This document shows positions 29,849-38,270 of a stretch of DNA of 64,000 nucleotides, piece by piece. A model generated the notes under the pieces. The model was not told the origin of the DNA and did not search any database. It saw nothing but the letters and a program-made list of their open reading frames with translations. Origin of the DNA: Acidimicrobiaceae bacterium (GTDB lineage: Bacteria > Actinomycetota > Acidimicrobiia > Acidimicrobiales > UBA8592); contig JAHECR010000018.1 of the NCBI GenBank assembly GCA_024641655.1, positions 1 through 64,000 of the forward strand. The letters are read 5' to 3'. The translations under genes and the position numbers were made by a program. Position 1 is the stretch's first letter. Each line of letters opens with the position of its first letter.

Positions 29849-30946
29849 ATGAGGGTTCTCCTCGTCGAGCCCTACGCGTCGGGCTCCCATCTTGCGTGGC
29901 TCGACGGCTATCGCCGTCACAGCGGCCATGACATCGACGTCTGCGCGCTTCCCGGCCGCTTCTGGAGATGGCGCCAGCGCGGCAGCGCTGTCGAGCTCGC
30001 GGTTGCGATCTCGAGCCACGTAGCCAAGATGGGCAGGCCCGACGCGCTCGTGGTCAGCAGCCCGACGGACCTTGCTTCACTCCTCGGTCTGGCTCGGCGC
30101 TCGATCAGTGGCGTTCCGGTCGTCGCGTACCTCCACGAGAACCAGCTCGCGTATCCGCATCGCGACGCCGGCGATCTCGACGCGGCGATTCGGTCGTGGA
30201 TCACCCTCGTTGCTGCTGACCGTGTCGTGTTCAACTCGGCGCATCATCGTGCAGTGGTCGCCGCGGCGCTCCCCGGCCTGGCCTCGGCCATGCCCGACGG
30301 TGAGGTCGACCTCGATCCCGCCTGGCTCTTGGCGAAGTCCACGGTGGTCCCCGTCGGCATCGACTTCGAGGCCCTGGCAGCACGGGCCGCCCACGCCGTA
30401 CGCCGATCCGTCCCGCCCTTGATCGTGTGGAACCACCGCTGGGACGACGACAAGGCGCCCGAGGTGTTCGTGCGAGCCTGTCAGCGCCTTCTCGCCGAAG
30501 GAATCGAGTTTCGCGTCGCCTTGTTGGGCGAGGACTCATGGGACGGCGAGCCGCGGCGGGGAGCGGCAGCCGCATCGCTGGGTGCTGCGGTGGCCCAGTG
30601 CGGGCATCTCGGTCACGAGGCGTATCGTGATGTCCTGTCGGAGAGCGACATCGTGGTGAGTACGGCGCGTCACGAGTTCTTCGGCGTCAGCGTGGTCGAG
30701 GCGATCGCCGCAGGTTCCCTTCCCCTCCTGCCGAACGCTCTCAGCTACCCGGAGCTCATCCCGGTGCGCTGGCACGACACGGTGCTCTACCAGCCGGGGA
30801 CCTTCGGTCGTCGTCTAGCCGACATGGTGACCGGGCTCGACGAGGCCCGTCGCGCCACATCGGGGCTGGCCGCGTCCATGGAGCGTTTCGCGTGGTCCGC
30901 GGTGGCGGCCCAGCTCGACGCTGTCGTCACCGCAGCCACCTGCTGA
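29849..30946 (+). CDS. Glycosyltransferase, tRNA-queuosine alpha-mannosyltransferase (QTMAN/GTDC1)-like
   Basis: 365-residue GT-B-type protein. The N-terminal domain matches the DUF3524 family: VLLVEPYASGSHLAWLDGY, ALPGRFWRWRQRGSAVELA and VAYLHENQLAYPH correspond to the conserved blocks of animal GTDC1, which mannosylates queuosine in tRNA-Asp. The C-terminal half has the glycosyltransferase group 1 pattern: PLIVWNHRWDDDKAPEVF and SESDIVVSTARHEFFGVSVVEAIAAG. Family membership is seen in the sequence; mannosylation of tRNA queuosine here is inference. It lies among tRNA-modification genes (truA upstream; tsaE, tsaB, tsaD downstream). Confidence 0.8.
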   Translation: MRVLLVEPYASGSHLAWLDGYRRHSGHDIDVCALPGRFWRWRQRGSAVELAVAISSHVAKMGRPDALVVSSPTDLASLLGLARRSISGVPVVAYLHENQLAYPHRDAGDLDAAIRSWITLVAADRVVFNSAHHRAVVAAALPGLASAMPDGEVDLDPAWLLAKSTVVPVGIDFEALAARAAHAVRRSVPPLIVWNHRWDDDKAPEVFVRACQRLLAEGIEFRVALLGEDSWDGEPRRGAAAASLGAAVAQCGHLGHEAYRDVLSESDIVVSTARHEFFGVSVVEAIAAGSLPLLPNALSYPELIPVRWHDTVLYQPGTFGRRLADMVTGLDEARRATSGLAASMERFAWSAVAAQLDAVVTAATC

Positions 30947-30972
30947 CCGAGAATCGTTGCCGGTCAGGGCAC

Positions 30973-30978
30973 TAGGGT
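30973..30978 (+). promoter_or_regulatory. -10 box (TAGGGT), leaderless start of the P1 peptidase gene
   Basis: TAGGGT, 7 nt, GTG 30986; no Shine-Dalgarno sequence is present. Confidence 0.5.
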
Positions 30979-30985
30979 CTGCGAC

Positions 30986-31927
30986 GTGATCACCGAGATC
31001 GATGGTGTACGTGTTGGCCACTGGACCGACCCGGAGGCGTGCACCGGGTGCACGGTCGTGCTGTTCCCGGAGGGAACCGTGGCGTCGGGCGAGGTGCGTG
31101 GCGGCGCGCCGGCAACACGCGAGTTCGCGCTGCTCGATCCGCTTCGGATGATCAACCGACTCGACGCCGTCGTGCTCTCGGGTGGGTCGGCGTACGGTCT
31201 CGCTTCCGCTGACGGGGTGATGCGGGTGCTGGAGCGACGCAAGGCCGGGTTCGTGACCACCGCCGGCGTCGTACCGATCGTCGTGGGCATGTCACTGTTC
31301 GACCTGAACGAGGGCAACGGAAAAGTGCGCCCGGGCCGTTCGGAGGGTCGCAAGGCTGCGCTTGCCGCGACCGCTGCTCCCACGCCGCTTGGGCGGGTGG
31401 GCGCCGGAGCGGGCGCGACCGTCGGGAAGTGGCGCGGCAAGGACCACGCGCGGCCCGGTGGACTCGGCGGGGCCGTGGCTCACGTCGGCGACCTCACGGT
31501 GGCTGCGCTCATCGCGGTGAACGCGGTCGGCGACATCGACGATGGCGTCACGATGGCCGAGATCCTCGCCGGCGCGTTCGAACCCCCGAAGATTGAGCCC
31601 TTCAACGAGGAGGAGGCCGCGGCTCCCGACCTCGAGTCCGTGATCGCGGGCGGCATGGGCGAGAACACGACCATCGGGGTCGTGGCGACCAACGCGATCC
31701 TCACGAAGGCCCAGTGTCGCCTCGTCGCCGAGAGCGCCCACGACGGCTTTGCCCGTGCGCTGGTCCCGGCGCACAGCATCGGCGACGGGGACGCTGTTGT
31801 CGCTGCGGCCACCGGGTTGATCGAGGCCGACCTGTCAACCGTTCGGCTGCTCACGGTCGCAGTCGTCGAAGCCGCGATTCGCAGCGTCGCCTCGACCGGG
31901 GGAGGGTCGAGCGCAAGTAGCCTGTGA
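30986..31927 (+). CDS. P1 family (DmpA-like) aminopeptidase
   Basis: 313-residue Ntn-type hydrolase of peptidase family S58, which self-cleaves to give an N-terminal Ser/Thr nucleophile. ITEIDGVRVGHWTDPEACTGCTVVLFPEG and GEVRGGAPATREFALLDP at the N terminus, VLSGGSAYGLASADGVMR, and the cleavage region GGMGENTTIGVVATNAILTK with the candidate nucleophile Thr228 or Thr229. Substrates range from D-amino-acid amides to beta-peptides, so the physiological role is open. The stop overlaps the tsaE start. Confidence 0.9.
   Translation: MITEIDGVRVGHWTDPEACTGCTVVLFPEGTVASGEVRGGAPATREFALLDPLRMINRLDAVVLSGGSAYGLASADGVMRVLERRKAGFVTTAGVVPIVVGMSLFDLNEGNGKVRPGRSEGRKAALAATAAPTPLGRVGAGAGATVGKWRGKDHARPGGLGGAVAHVGDLTVAALIAVNAVGDIDDGVTMAEILAGAFEPPKIEPFNEEEAAAPDLESVIAGGMGENTTIGVVATNAILTKAQCRLVAESAHDGFARALVPAHSIGDGDAVVAAATGLIEADLSTVRLLTVAVVEAAIRSVASTGGGSSASSL
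31918..31923 (+). promoter_or_regulatory. Possible -10 box (TAGCCT) before tsaE
   Basis: TAGCCT, 6 nt, GTG 31930. It lies in the last codons of the P1 peptidase gene and could be chance, since GTG 31924 overlapping the upstream stop offers a simpler coupled start. Confidence 0.3.
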
Positions 31928-32418
31928 GGGTGATCCAGGCTCGAACGAACGCGCCGTCGGAGACGGGTGCGCTGGCAGCGGCAATCGCAGGGCTCGCCCG
32001 GCCCGGTGACCTGATCGTGCTGGTCGGCGACCTGGGTGCCGGGAAGACGGCTTTCGTGAAGGGATTCGGTGCCGCGCTCGGCGTCGCCGAGGTCATCACG
32101 AGCCCAACGTTCACCTTGGTCCACGAATACCGGGGCACCATTCCGGTGCACCATCTCGACGTGTACCGCATCGAGCAGCTCGACGAAGTCCGTGACCTGG
32201 CGTTGCCGGAGCTGCTCGATGGTGGTTCGGTCACCTTGATCGAGTGGGGGGACAGGATCGCCCCGATGCTGCCGAACGACTACCTCGAGGTCTGTTTCGA
32301 ATTCGGTGAGGGTGACGACGACCGGACGGTGTCGTTGAACGTGCTCGGCATAGGGTGGTCATCTCGCGTCGCCGCGTTGCGGGCGGCGCTCGAGAACTGG
32401 ACGAACGAGTCATGCTGA
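31924..32418 (+). CDS. tsaE: tRNA t6A biosynthesis ATPase TsaE
   Basis: ATPase that resets the TsaB-TsaD complex in N6-threonylcarbamoyl-adenosine (t6A37) synthesis. 164 residues from GTG 31924 (GTGA overlap with the previous stop) or 162 from GTG 31930. Walker A LVGDLGAGKTAFVKGFGAALG; TSPTFTLVHEYRG; HHLDVYRI; LIEWGDRI are the family motifs. The last 7 nt overlap tsaB. Confidence 0.95.
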   Translation: MRVIQARTNAPSETGALAAAIAGLARPGDLIVLVGDLGAGKTAFVKGFGAALGVAEVITSPTFTLVHEYRGTIPVHHLDVYRIEQLDEVRDLALPELLDGGSVTLIEWGDRIAPMLPNDYLEVCFEFGEGDDDRTVSLNVLGIGWSSRVAALRAALENWTNESC

Positions 32419-33113
32419 TCCTCGGGATCGAGTCGGCCACCGCGCAGGTGGGTGCTGCCATCGGCGGGCACGAAGGCGTGCTCGCCTCCGCACATTCGTC
32501 GCGGGGGAAGCGCCACGCCGAAGTGCTGACGCCGCAGATCGACTTCGTCTGCCGGCAGGCGCGCGTCGACCTCAGCGAGATCTCTGTCGTGGCCGTCGAC
32601 GTCGGGCCCGGTCTCTACACCGGTTTGCGGGTCGGAATCGCTGCCGGCATGGCCATCGCCTTCGGCCTCGGGGTGCCGATGATCGGCGTGTCGAGTCTCG
32701 ACCTGCTCGCCTTCCCCGTTCGGCACAGCCCGCGGTTGATCGTCGCCGCCGTCGACGCCCGCCGCGGCGAGATCTTCCACGCGTTCTATCGCCAGGTCCC
32801 CGGAGGGGTGCAGCGTCTGAGCGAGCCCGCCGTCGGCACTGCCGCAGACCTCGCCGCGGACCTGCTCGCGCGCGGCGAGGAGGCGCTGCTCGTCGGCGAC
32901 GGCGCGTTGCGCTACTCCGACGAGTTCGCCGACATGCGCGGCATCGAGCCGGCCGAGGTCGGCCTGGCCCATCCGACGGCCTCGTCGCTCGTGCAGCTCG
33001 CCCACGCGAGGGCCTTGCGAGAGGAATTTGTATCGCCCTCGGAGCTCCAGCCCGTCTACCTGCGCAGGCCCGACGCCGCGCAGATGAGTTGGGTCACGCG
33101 GGAGGGCGTGTGA
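32412..33113 (+). CDS. tsaB: tRNA t6A biosynthesis protein TsaB
   Basis: Inactive ASKHA-fold partner that dimerises with TsaD. 233 residues from ATG 32412 (MLILGIESATAQVGAAIGG); the open frame further up lies inside tsaE. VAVDVGPGLYTGLRVGIAAGMAIAFG corresponds to the conserved GPGSFTGLRIG block. The long C-terminal part (AAVDARRGEIFHAFY and onwards) is typical of actinobacterial TsaB. Overlaps tsaE by 7 nt and rimI by 4 nt. Confidence 0.95.
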   Translation: MLILGIESATAQVGAAIGGHEGVLASAHSSRGKRHAEVLTPQIDFVCRQARVDLSEISVVAVDVGPGLYTGLRVGIAAGMAIAFGLGVPMIGVSSLDLLAFPVRHSPRLIVAAVDARRGEIFHAFYRQVPGGVQRLSEPAVGTAADLAADLLARGEEALLVGDGALRYSDEFADMRGIEPAEVGLAHPTASSLVQLAHARALREEFVSPSELQPVYLRRPDAAQMSWVTREGV

Positions 33114-33643
33114 GCGCTGTCGACGGTCACGAAATCGCCGTCGTCGATCTGACGCTTGCGCACCTCAGGCCGCTCATGCGCATCGACGCGCTGGTGTACC
33201 CCCAGCCGTGGAGCAGGCGGCTCTGGAAGGCCGAGCTCGGGCGCGACAATCGGATCTACCTCGCCGCAGTCGCCGGCGGGCAACTCGTGGGGTACGCCGG
33301 AGCGTTGCTGATGATCGATGACGCCCACGTGACAACGGTGGTGACCGCACCGGAACAGCAGCGTCGCGGGATCGCGGCGCTGCTGATGGTGGAGCTCGCC
33401 GAGCGGGCCATCGCAGCAGGGGCGACGGCCTTGACGCTCGAAGTGCGGGTGAGCAACGAGGGTGCGCAGGCGCTGTACCGCCGCTTCGGCCTCGCTCCCG
33501 TCGGTGTGCGGCGCGGTTACTACGAACCCGGCAATGAGGACGCGCTCGTGATGTGGGCCCATGACATCGATTCCGCCGACTACCGCTCCCGGCTCGACGC
33601 CATCGGGGCCGACCTGGCCAGCCGGGCGGGGGTGGGCACATGA
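33110..33643 (+). CDS. rimI: GNAT N-acetyltransferase, RimI-type
   Basis: Probably acetylates the N terminus of ribosomal protein S18 or other proteins. 177 residues from GTG 33110, which overlaps the tsaB stop as GTGA; the longer frame from 33089 lies inside tsaB. Acetyl-CoA site QQRRGIAALLMVELAERA, then LEVRVSNEGAQALYRRFGLAPVGVRRGYY. Wedged between tsaB and tsaD with 4-nt overlaps on both sides, the standard arrangement. Confidence 0.92.
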   Translation: MSAVDGHEIAVVDLTLAHLRPLMRIDALVYPQPWSRRLWKAELGRDNRIYLAAVAGGQLVGYAGALLMIDDAHVTTVVTAPEQQRRGIAALLMVELAERAIAAGATALTLEVRVSNEGAQALYRRFGLAPVGVRRGYYEPGNEDALVMWAHDIDSADYRSRLDAIGADLASRAGVGT

Positions 33644-34644
33644 GTCGTGGTCTGGTCCTGGGCATCGAGACGTCCTGCGATGAGACCGCGGCGTCGGTCG
33701 TCTCCCATGGCACCGACGTCTTGTCGTCGGTGGTGAGCAGCCAGGTCGATCTCCACGCCCGCTACGGCGGCGTCGTCCCCGAGGTCGCCAGCCGCGCCCA
33801 CGTCGAGCTGCTGACGCCGGTCATCGCACAGGCCCTGGTCGAAGCGGGGGTCGAGCCCAGCGAGCTCGATGCGATCGCTGCCACCTACGGGCCGGGTCTG
33901 ATCGGCTCACTCCTCGTGGGCGTGTCCAGTGCCAAGGCGCTGTCGCTGGTGTGGGGTGTGCCCTACGTCGCGGTGAATCATCTCGAGGCCCATCTGTACG
34001 CGGCCTTCCTCGAGGAACCCGGCCTTGAGTTGCCGCTGGTCGTCCTGCTGGTTTCGGGGGGTCACACCCAACTGGTGGTGATGGAAGGCCATGGGGTCTA
34101 CCGGGTGCTCGGCCAGACCGTCGACGATGCCGCGGGTGAGGCCTACGACAAGGTGGCGCGGTACCTCGGCCTCGGGTATCCGGGCGGACCGATTCTCGAT
34201 CGGCTCGCCATGGACGGAACTGCGTCGATCGACTTCCCGCGGCCCATGATCCACTCCGGCTACGACTTCAGTTTCAGCGGGCTCAAGACCTCGGTCATCA
34301 ACCACGTCCGCAAACATCCCGACGTCGCCGTCGAGGATGTGGCGGCGTCGTTCCAGGAGGCCGTCGTGGAGGTGCTCGTCACCAAGGCCCGCCGCGCCGC
34401 TGCTGATGTGGGCGCCAAGGGCATCTGCATCGGCGGTGGCGTGGCAGCGAACTCGCGCCTGCGCGAGGCCGTGCTCGACGCCTGCGTGGCCGACGGGCTC
34501 CAAGGCTTCGTGCCGAGCCGCTCGTTGTGCACCGACAACGCGGCCATGGTCGCGTCGGTCGGTTGGTATCGGTTGCAGTCCGACGGCGCAAGCCCGCTCG
34601 ACTCCGGAGCGAACCCCAACCTGCGGCTGCCGGTCGTCGACTGA
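33640..34644 (+). CDS. tsaD: tRNA t6A transferase TsaD (Kae1/Gcp)
   Basis: Catalytic subunit that transfers the threonylcarbamoyl group to A37 of ANN-decoding tRNAs. 334 residues. LGIETSCDETAASVV at the N terminus; metal-binding NHLEAHLYAAF; VLLVSGGHTQLV; YDKVARYLGLGYPGGPILDRLA; GGVAANSRLREAV; CTDNAAMVASVGWYR. ATGA overlap with rimI. It ends 10 nt from the convergent gene at 34655. Confidence 0.98.
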   Translation: MSRGLVLGIETSCDETAASVVSHGTDVLSSVVSSQVDLHARYGGVVPEVASRAHVELLTPVIAQALVEAGVEPSELDAIAATYGPGLIGSLLVGVSSAKALSLVWGVPYVAVNHLEAHLYAAFLEEPGLELPLVVLLVSGGHTQLVVMEGHGVYRVLGQTVDDAAGEAYDKVARYLGLGYPGGPILDRLAMDGTASIDFPRPMIHSGYDFSFSGLKTSVINHVRKHPDVAVEDVAASFQEAVVEVLVTKARRAAADVGAKGICIGGGVAANSRLREAVLDACVADGLQGFVPSRSLCTDNAAMVASVGWYRLQSDGASPLDSGANPNLRLPVVD

Positions 34645-34654
34645 ACCAGTCGGG

Positions 34655-35596
34655 TCAGCGCGTCGCTCGGGCTTGGAGCTCGCGTACCTCGAGGGTGATC
34701 GCACCGGCAGAGCGCCCGGCGATGTCGAGTGGCCCTCCGCCGCAGGACGACTCGCGAACACCGTCGAGGTTCCGGTCCCAGGTGCAGGTCCATTCGAGCG
34801 TCCACGCCGCGGTGACCGTCACCGGGTACGCCTCGGTCCCACTGGCTTGGGTGTAGACGTGACCGCAGTGCGGTCGTCCCGACTGCTCGGACCAGGGAAG
34901 CGTCGGGTCATAGCCCACGACGCCAGCGCACGCGAACGTTCCACTCCCGTCGCCCATGTTCGCCTCGAGGTGATCGAAGGTCGCAGTGATGCTCGCGCAG
35001 GCGTAGTCGGCCGGCCCGGTGCATCCCGCAACCGTGATCGGCGCGGTGTAGAGGTCGGGCACCCAGAACCAGGTCTCGACCCCGGTGATCTGAGGGGTCC
35101 CCTCGCCTGGGGAGAACAGCGGCTGGGGGAGGGGGAGGGTCAGCAACCCCCGGGCGATGGACTCCATGAGCGAGGGGGGTGGCGGGTCCACCGAGAGCTG
35201 CAAGAGGTTCGCCAGCGTGCTCGCGATCCACGGGACCGGACAGTGGATGACGAGCCACGGTGGTTCGGACGCAGCGGTTCGTGGTGGCGGGGCGTCCGCC
35301 GGCGACAGGTCGAGCTCGATCACGATCTGCCGCCACGCCGTCTCGAAGTCGAGGACTTCCCAGGTGCAGGGGTTCTCCGAGGTCGACGCCCACGCTTCGT
35401 CGCCACTGCCCGACACGCTCACCACGAACTCCGCCGACGTGCCCGACGTGCCCGCAGAGGCATCCACGCTGCCGCCAAGACCATCCAAGCCGCCTCCACC
35501 GGTCGCGAGGGTCTGGGCAGCTCCGGCGGGCAGCGCGAGGAGAATGAGTAAGCAGACTGGTATGACCGCAATGGATGCGTTCACTCGATAGAGCAC
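34655..35596 (-). CDS. Secreted protein of unknown function
   Basis: 313 residues with a clear Sec signal peptide (hydrophobic ~8-25, VIPVCLLILLALPAGAAQ) and a Gly/Ser-rich mature N terminus. Several Cys (in CTWEVLDFETAW, VIHCPVPWIA, VAGCTGPADYACASI, FACAGVVGY, HCGHVYTQ, WTCTWDRN, SSCGG) suggest extracytoplasmic disulfides. The tail TVTAAWTLEWTCTWDRNLDG looks beta-rich. I do not recognise a family function. The start overlaps the end of the upstream lipoprotein gene by 16 nt, so the two are one transcription unit and may form an envelope complex. Confidence 0.8.
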   Translation of the reverse strand: MLYRVNASIAVIPVCLLILLALPAGAAQTLATGGGGLDGLGGSVDASAGTSGTSAEFVVSVSGSGDEAWASTSENPCTWEVLDFETAWRQIVIELDLSPADAPPPRTAASEPPWLVIHCPVPWIASTLANLLQLSVDPPPPSLMESIARGLLTLPLPQPLFSPGEGTPQITGVETWFWVPDLYTAPITVAGCTGPADYACASITATFDHLEANMGDGSGTFACAGVVGYDPTLPWSEQSGRPHCGHVYTQASGTEAYPVTVTAAWTLEWTCTWDRNLDGVRESSCGGGPLDIAGRSAGAITLEVRELQARATR

Positions 35597-36204
35597 TGGA
35601 CCTCCTCGACGTCAACGGCGGCGACCCGCCAGCCGGTTGAGAACCACTCGACCCGCGCGCGGATTCGGAAGGTCTTCGGTCCCTCAATGAGGAGCTGCTC
35701 ACTGTCTCTACGGCGGAACTTACGCCAGTTCGTGGTCATGCACCCCGACACGATGACGGCATCCGCAGTGATACGGGTTTCACCGGGAAGCACGTCGGTT
35801 TCACCCTCCCAATAGATCCCTTCGTCGAGTTCACTTTGAACCAGCGCAGCGAGGTCAGAAGCAGCGACGGGGGCGGCGTAAGAAGCGAACTCCAGCGATT
35901 CCGAACTCGGTCGCTCGGATCTCGCCTCAGCGGCGCGAATCAAGAAGCGCTCGAATACGTCGATGGCGGCCTGTTCGTCGGCGGTGAGGGAGGCGGTCGG
36001 CCCGGCGGTCGCGGTGGCGGCGGTGGACGGAGGTGGGGTGGTGGGCGCCGGTGACCACGCTGCGATGGTTGCAGTGGTTGCTGCCATGGGGTCCTCAGCC
36101 CCACAAGAGAGCAGCGCGTAACCAAGCGCGACGGCCAGGAGCAGGGTCGGGCCCGGTCGATGGTGGGATCGGGCGGCGCGTATGGCCCAGATTTCATCAC
36201 GCAT
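35581..36204 (-). CDS. Putative lipoprotein of unknown function
   Basis: 207 residues from ATG 36204 (MRDEIWAIRAARSHH); ATG 36228 adds eight. A basic lead, hydrophobic LLLAVALGYALL and the lipobox LLSC point to a lipid-anchored protein. A Pro/Thr/Ala-rich linker (~45-75) is followed by a helical then beta-rich domain (LTADEQAAIDVFERFLIRAAEA; VFRIRARVEWFSTGWRVAAVDVEEVQC is approximate to the C-terminal part). The domain resembles the small NTF2/low-complexity lipoproteins common in actinobacteria; the function is unknown. The upstream ~60 bp are AT-richer than the surroundings. Confidence 0.7.
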   Translation of the reverse strand: MRDEIWAIRAARSHHRPGPTLLLAVALGYALLSCGAEDPMAATTATIAAWSPAPTTPPPSTAATATAGPTASLTADEQAAIDVFERFLIRAAEARSERPSSESLEFASYAAPVAASDLAALVQSELDEGIYWEGETDVLPGETRITADAVIVSGCMTTNWRKFRRRDSEQLLIEGPKTFRIRARVEWFSTGWRVAAVDVEEVQCSIE

Positions 36205-36310
36205 AGTGGTATATGCCGCATTTTCCATGTATTTCGGCCCGCCCATTGTCGCCAACGTGAGCTCGCGCGTCAACCTCGCTCGGCGGCCCCGGTCACCGTT
36301 GCCGGAACGC

Positions 36311-37132
36311 TCAGTTGGCGTTGGCCGGATAGACCCAGCCGTTTGGTGCACACCCGAGCAGATCGATCGTCTGCTGCATCATGATCGGCGCAGGGTCGCC
36401 TGGGGTGTGGCAGGTGTTCTCGTGATAGGGACCGAGGATGTAGTGCCCGACCTCGTGGTTCACGAGATAGTGGCGGTAGACGTCGAGGGTCCCGGGCCAG
36501 TCCTCCGTGGCGGTTTCCCAGCGGAACAGGTTCAGGGCGATCCAGCCGTTGGTCCCGCACGAGTACGTGCTCTCGGTGGTGAGGGGTAGGCAGAGCTTGT
36601 CGACGGTCTGCGGCGCCGCCACGGCGAGGGTGAAGGCCACGTCCTCACCTTCGCCGACGCGCTGGAAGCCCTGTACGCCATCGCCGATCCAGCTTCGCTG
36701 GTCGCTCAAGACCGAATCGACGAAGGTCGCCAACTCCACCGGGTCGACACCGGAGCCATCCTCGGCAGCAACGTTGAAGCGTCGATAGGGCGCGGTTCCG
36801 TAGGCTGCGGCCGCGGCTGGGGCATAGGTGAAGGTTCCCGGACCCGACAGCGGCAGATCCTCGATGGAGCGACCGGGCGTCGGCGTGGGCTCGACGGTCG
36901 GCCCCGGCGTCGCGGTCGGTTCAGGGGCCGGCTCGGGTGATCCGGTGACACCGGGCGCCGATGAGCCGGTCGGTGCCACCGTCGGCGTGGCCGTCGCTTC
37001 GGCTGCACCCAGCGTGGGCTCGTCGTTTCCGCCACGCAACGCTGCCGCCACGACCACTCCCAGCAGCACCAGCGTCAGCACCATTGGGAGCAGGCTGCGC
37101 CGACCGGCTCGGTGCTGCGGGGGTGCGGTCAT
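36311..37132 (-). CDS. DUF3152 family membrane-anchored protein, metallopeptidase-like
   Basis: 273 residues from ATG 37132; the longer upstream frame is a shadow. A single membrane anchor (residues ~15-33, LLPMVLTLVLLGVVVAAAL) is followed by a Pro/Thr/Glu linker and a C-terminal DUF3152 domain (~95-273). It contains VNHEVGHYILGPYHENTC and PIMMQQTIDLLGC, a zinc-peptidase-like HEVGH...H arrangement with two or more disulfide-type Cys. Family members are actinobacterial, exported and uncharacterised; peptidase activity is inference. Confidence 0.85.
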   Translation of the reverse strand: MTAPPQHRAGRRSLLPMVLTLVLLGVVVAAALRGGNDEPTLGAAEATATPTVAPTGSSAPGVTGSPEPAPEPTATPGPTVEPTPTPGRSIEDLPLSGPGTFTYAPAAAAAYGTAPYRRFNVAAEDGSGVDPVELATFVDSVLSDQRSWIGDGVQGFQRVGEGEDVAFTLAVAAPQTVDKLCLPLTTESTYSCGTNGWIALNLFRWETATEDWPGTLDVYRHYLVNHEVGHYILGPYHENTCHTPGDPAPIMMQQTIDLLGCAPNGWVYPANAN

Positions 37133-37139
37133 CGGCACC

Positions 37140-37145
37140 AACCTA
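37140..37145 (-). promoter_or_regulatory. -10 box (TAGGTT) of the DUF3152 gene, leaderless
   Basis: On the minus strand TAGGTT is followed by 7 nt and ATG 37132. Confidence 0.45.
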
Positions 37146-37239
37146 CGCGATTGGTGCCGCCAAACCACGGAGAGGTGCCAGCAGGAGCGGGCTCGCGAAC
37201 GCGCTCCTGTCCCCATTGCTCGGGTTGTCCGCCAGCGCG

Positions 37240-38166
37240 CTAGTGGCCCGCGTCGTAGGAGTCCTTGAACACACCCTGGTGCAGGAGGACCTGCGCGGTG
37301 GGGGTGTCGGTCTCGGCGTCGGTCAGGGTCGTCAGCGTCCAGAACGACTCCGTTCGCCGGCTCGACCCGAAGGCGAGGATCTCCCGATCGAGGCGGTACC
37401 GATGATCGACGAACACCGGCCCTGCCAGCATCCGGACCTCGAGGTCGATGAACAGCCCACGCGACGGTTGCCGCGGGACGAAGCCTGCCGCGTGGGCACC
37501 GGAGAAGGTGATGACGCTCATCATCTCGAACGGCACGACGGCTCGACCCCACGGGTTGGCGGAGGCCCGCGAGGGGTCGTGCCATGACACGAGTTCGGTG
37601 ATGTTGGCGAGCTTCTCGCGCAGCGTGAACGGGTACATCTCTCCGTTGTCGGAGTCGAGCGTGAGTCGGGTGGTCTCCTCGCTGGTGCCGTGTTGGCCGA
37701 CCGCCAGTACGTCCACGATCCGCAGTCCGTCGGGCGGCTCGGCCTTGGCTCGTGCAAGCCGAGGCCCGAGCATGGTGGCCCCCAGGTCACCGTCGACTCC
37801 GGCGGTGCCCTCGAGCACGGGGGTGCCGTCGGCCTTCTCGGCCCGGATGCGCGCCTGGAGTGCTGCGGGCCCATCGATCTCGACGATCGCCCGCACCTCC
37901 TCGCCTTCGAACACCATGGTGAGAAAGTGGCAGCTGATGACGCCATGGGTCGCCCAGCGTTCGCCCCACAGGGCGATCAGGAGCGGCTCGAATTGGCTGA
38001 AGTGGGTAGGGGCCTCGATGGGGGCGCCCTGCAATCCCAGGCTCCGCGCGACCGTCGCGTCGTGTACGCCGAGCATGCCGTCGTGGCGCTGCTCGGCGAG
38101 CATCTGCACCGGTGTACGCAGCGGCCCGGTGAGCACGATGGGGGTGGCGGAGAGCGGGAGAAGCAC
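37240..38166 (-). CDS. Hot-dog-fold (MaoC-like) protein
   Basis: 308 residues, GTG start at 38166. The first half has a hot-dog pattern: HDATVARSLGLQGAPIEAPTHFSQFEPLLIALWGERW, then VEFEGEEVRA-like strands (MVFEGEEVRAIVEI); the second half may be a second, degenerate copy (RPSRGLFIDLEVRMLAGPVFVDHRYRLDREI). Double hot-dog proteins are dehydratases or thioesterases acting on acyl-CoAs. No clear catalytic D-H pair of the classical hydratase motif is visible, so the reaction is unassigned. Confidence 0.65.
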   Translation of the reverse strand: MLLPLSATPIVLTGPLRTPVQMLAEQRHDGMLGVHDATVARSLGLQGAPIEAPTHFSQFEPLLIALWGERWATHGVISCHFLTMVFEGEEVRAIVEIDGPAALQARIRAEKADGTPVLEGTAGVDGDLGATMLGPRLARAKAEPPDGLRIVDVLAVGQHGTSEETTRLTLDSDNGEMYPFTLREKLANITELVSWHDPSRASANPWGRAVVPFEMMSVITFSGAHAAGFVPRQPSRGLFIDLEVRMLAGPVFVDHRYRLDREILAFGSSRRTESFWTLTTLTDAETDTPTAQVLLHQGVFKDSYDAGH

Positions 38167-38258
38167 GGCGGCTCGGGTCCTGTGTCGTGGGCGGGCCCCG
38201 CGATCGTAGAACCCTGGTTCGCCGGCTGCCGCCCCACCCGCGGTGTGCGACGGCCCTG

Positions 38259-38264
38259 TAGGGT
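38259..38264 (+). promoter_or_regulatory. -10 box (TAGGGT) of the aldo/keto reductase gene, leaderless
   Basis: TAGGGT, 6 nt, ATG 38271; no Shine-Dalgarno sequence. Confidence 0.5.
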
Positions 38265-38270
38265 CCGGTC

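Noticed and set aside
37133-37585. Longer N terminus of the DUF3152 protein
   Set aside because: Would overlap the hot-dog gene, and the membrane anchor right after ATG 37132 fits a normal N terminus.
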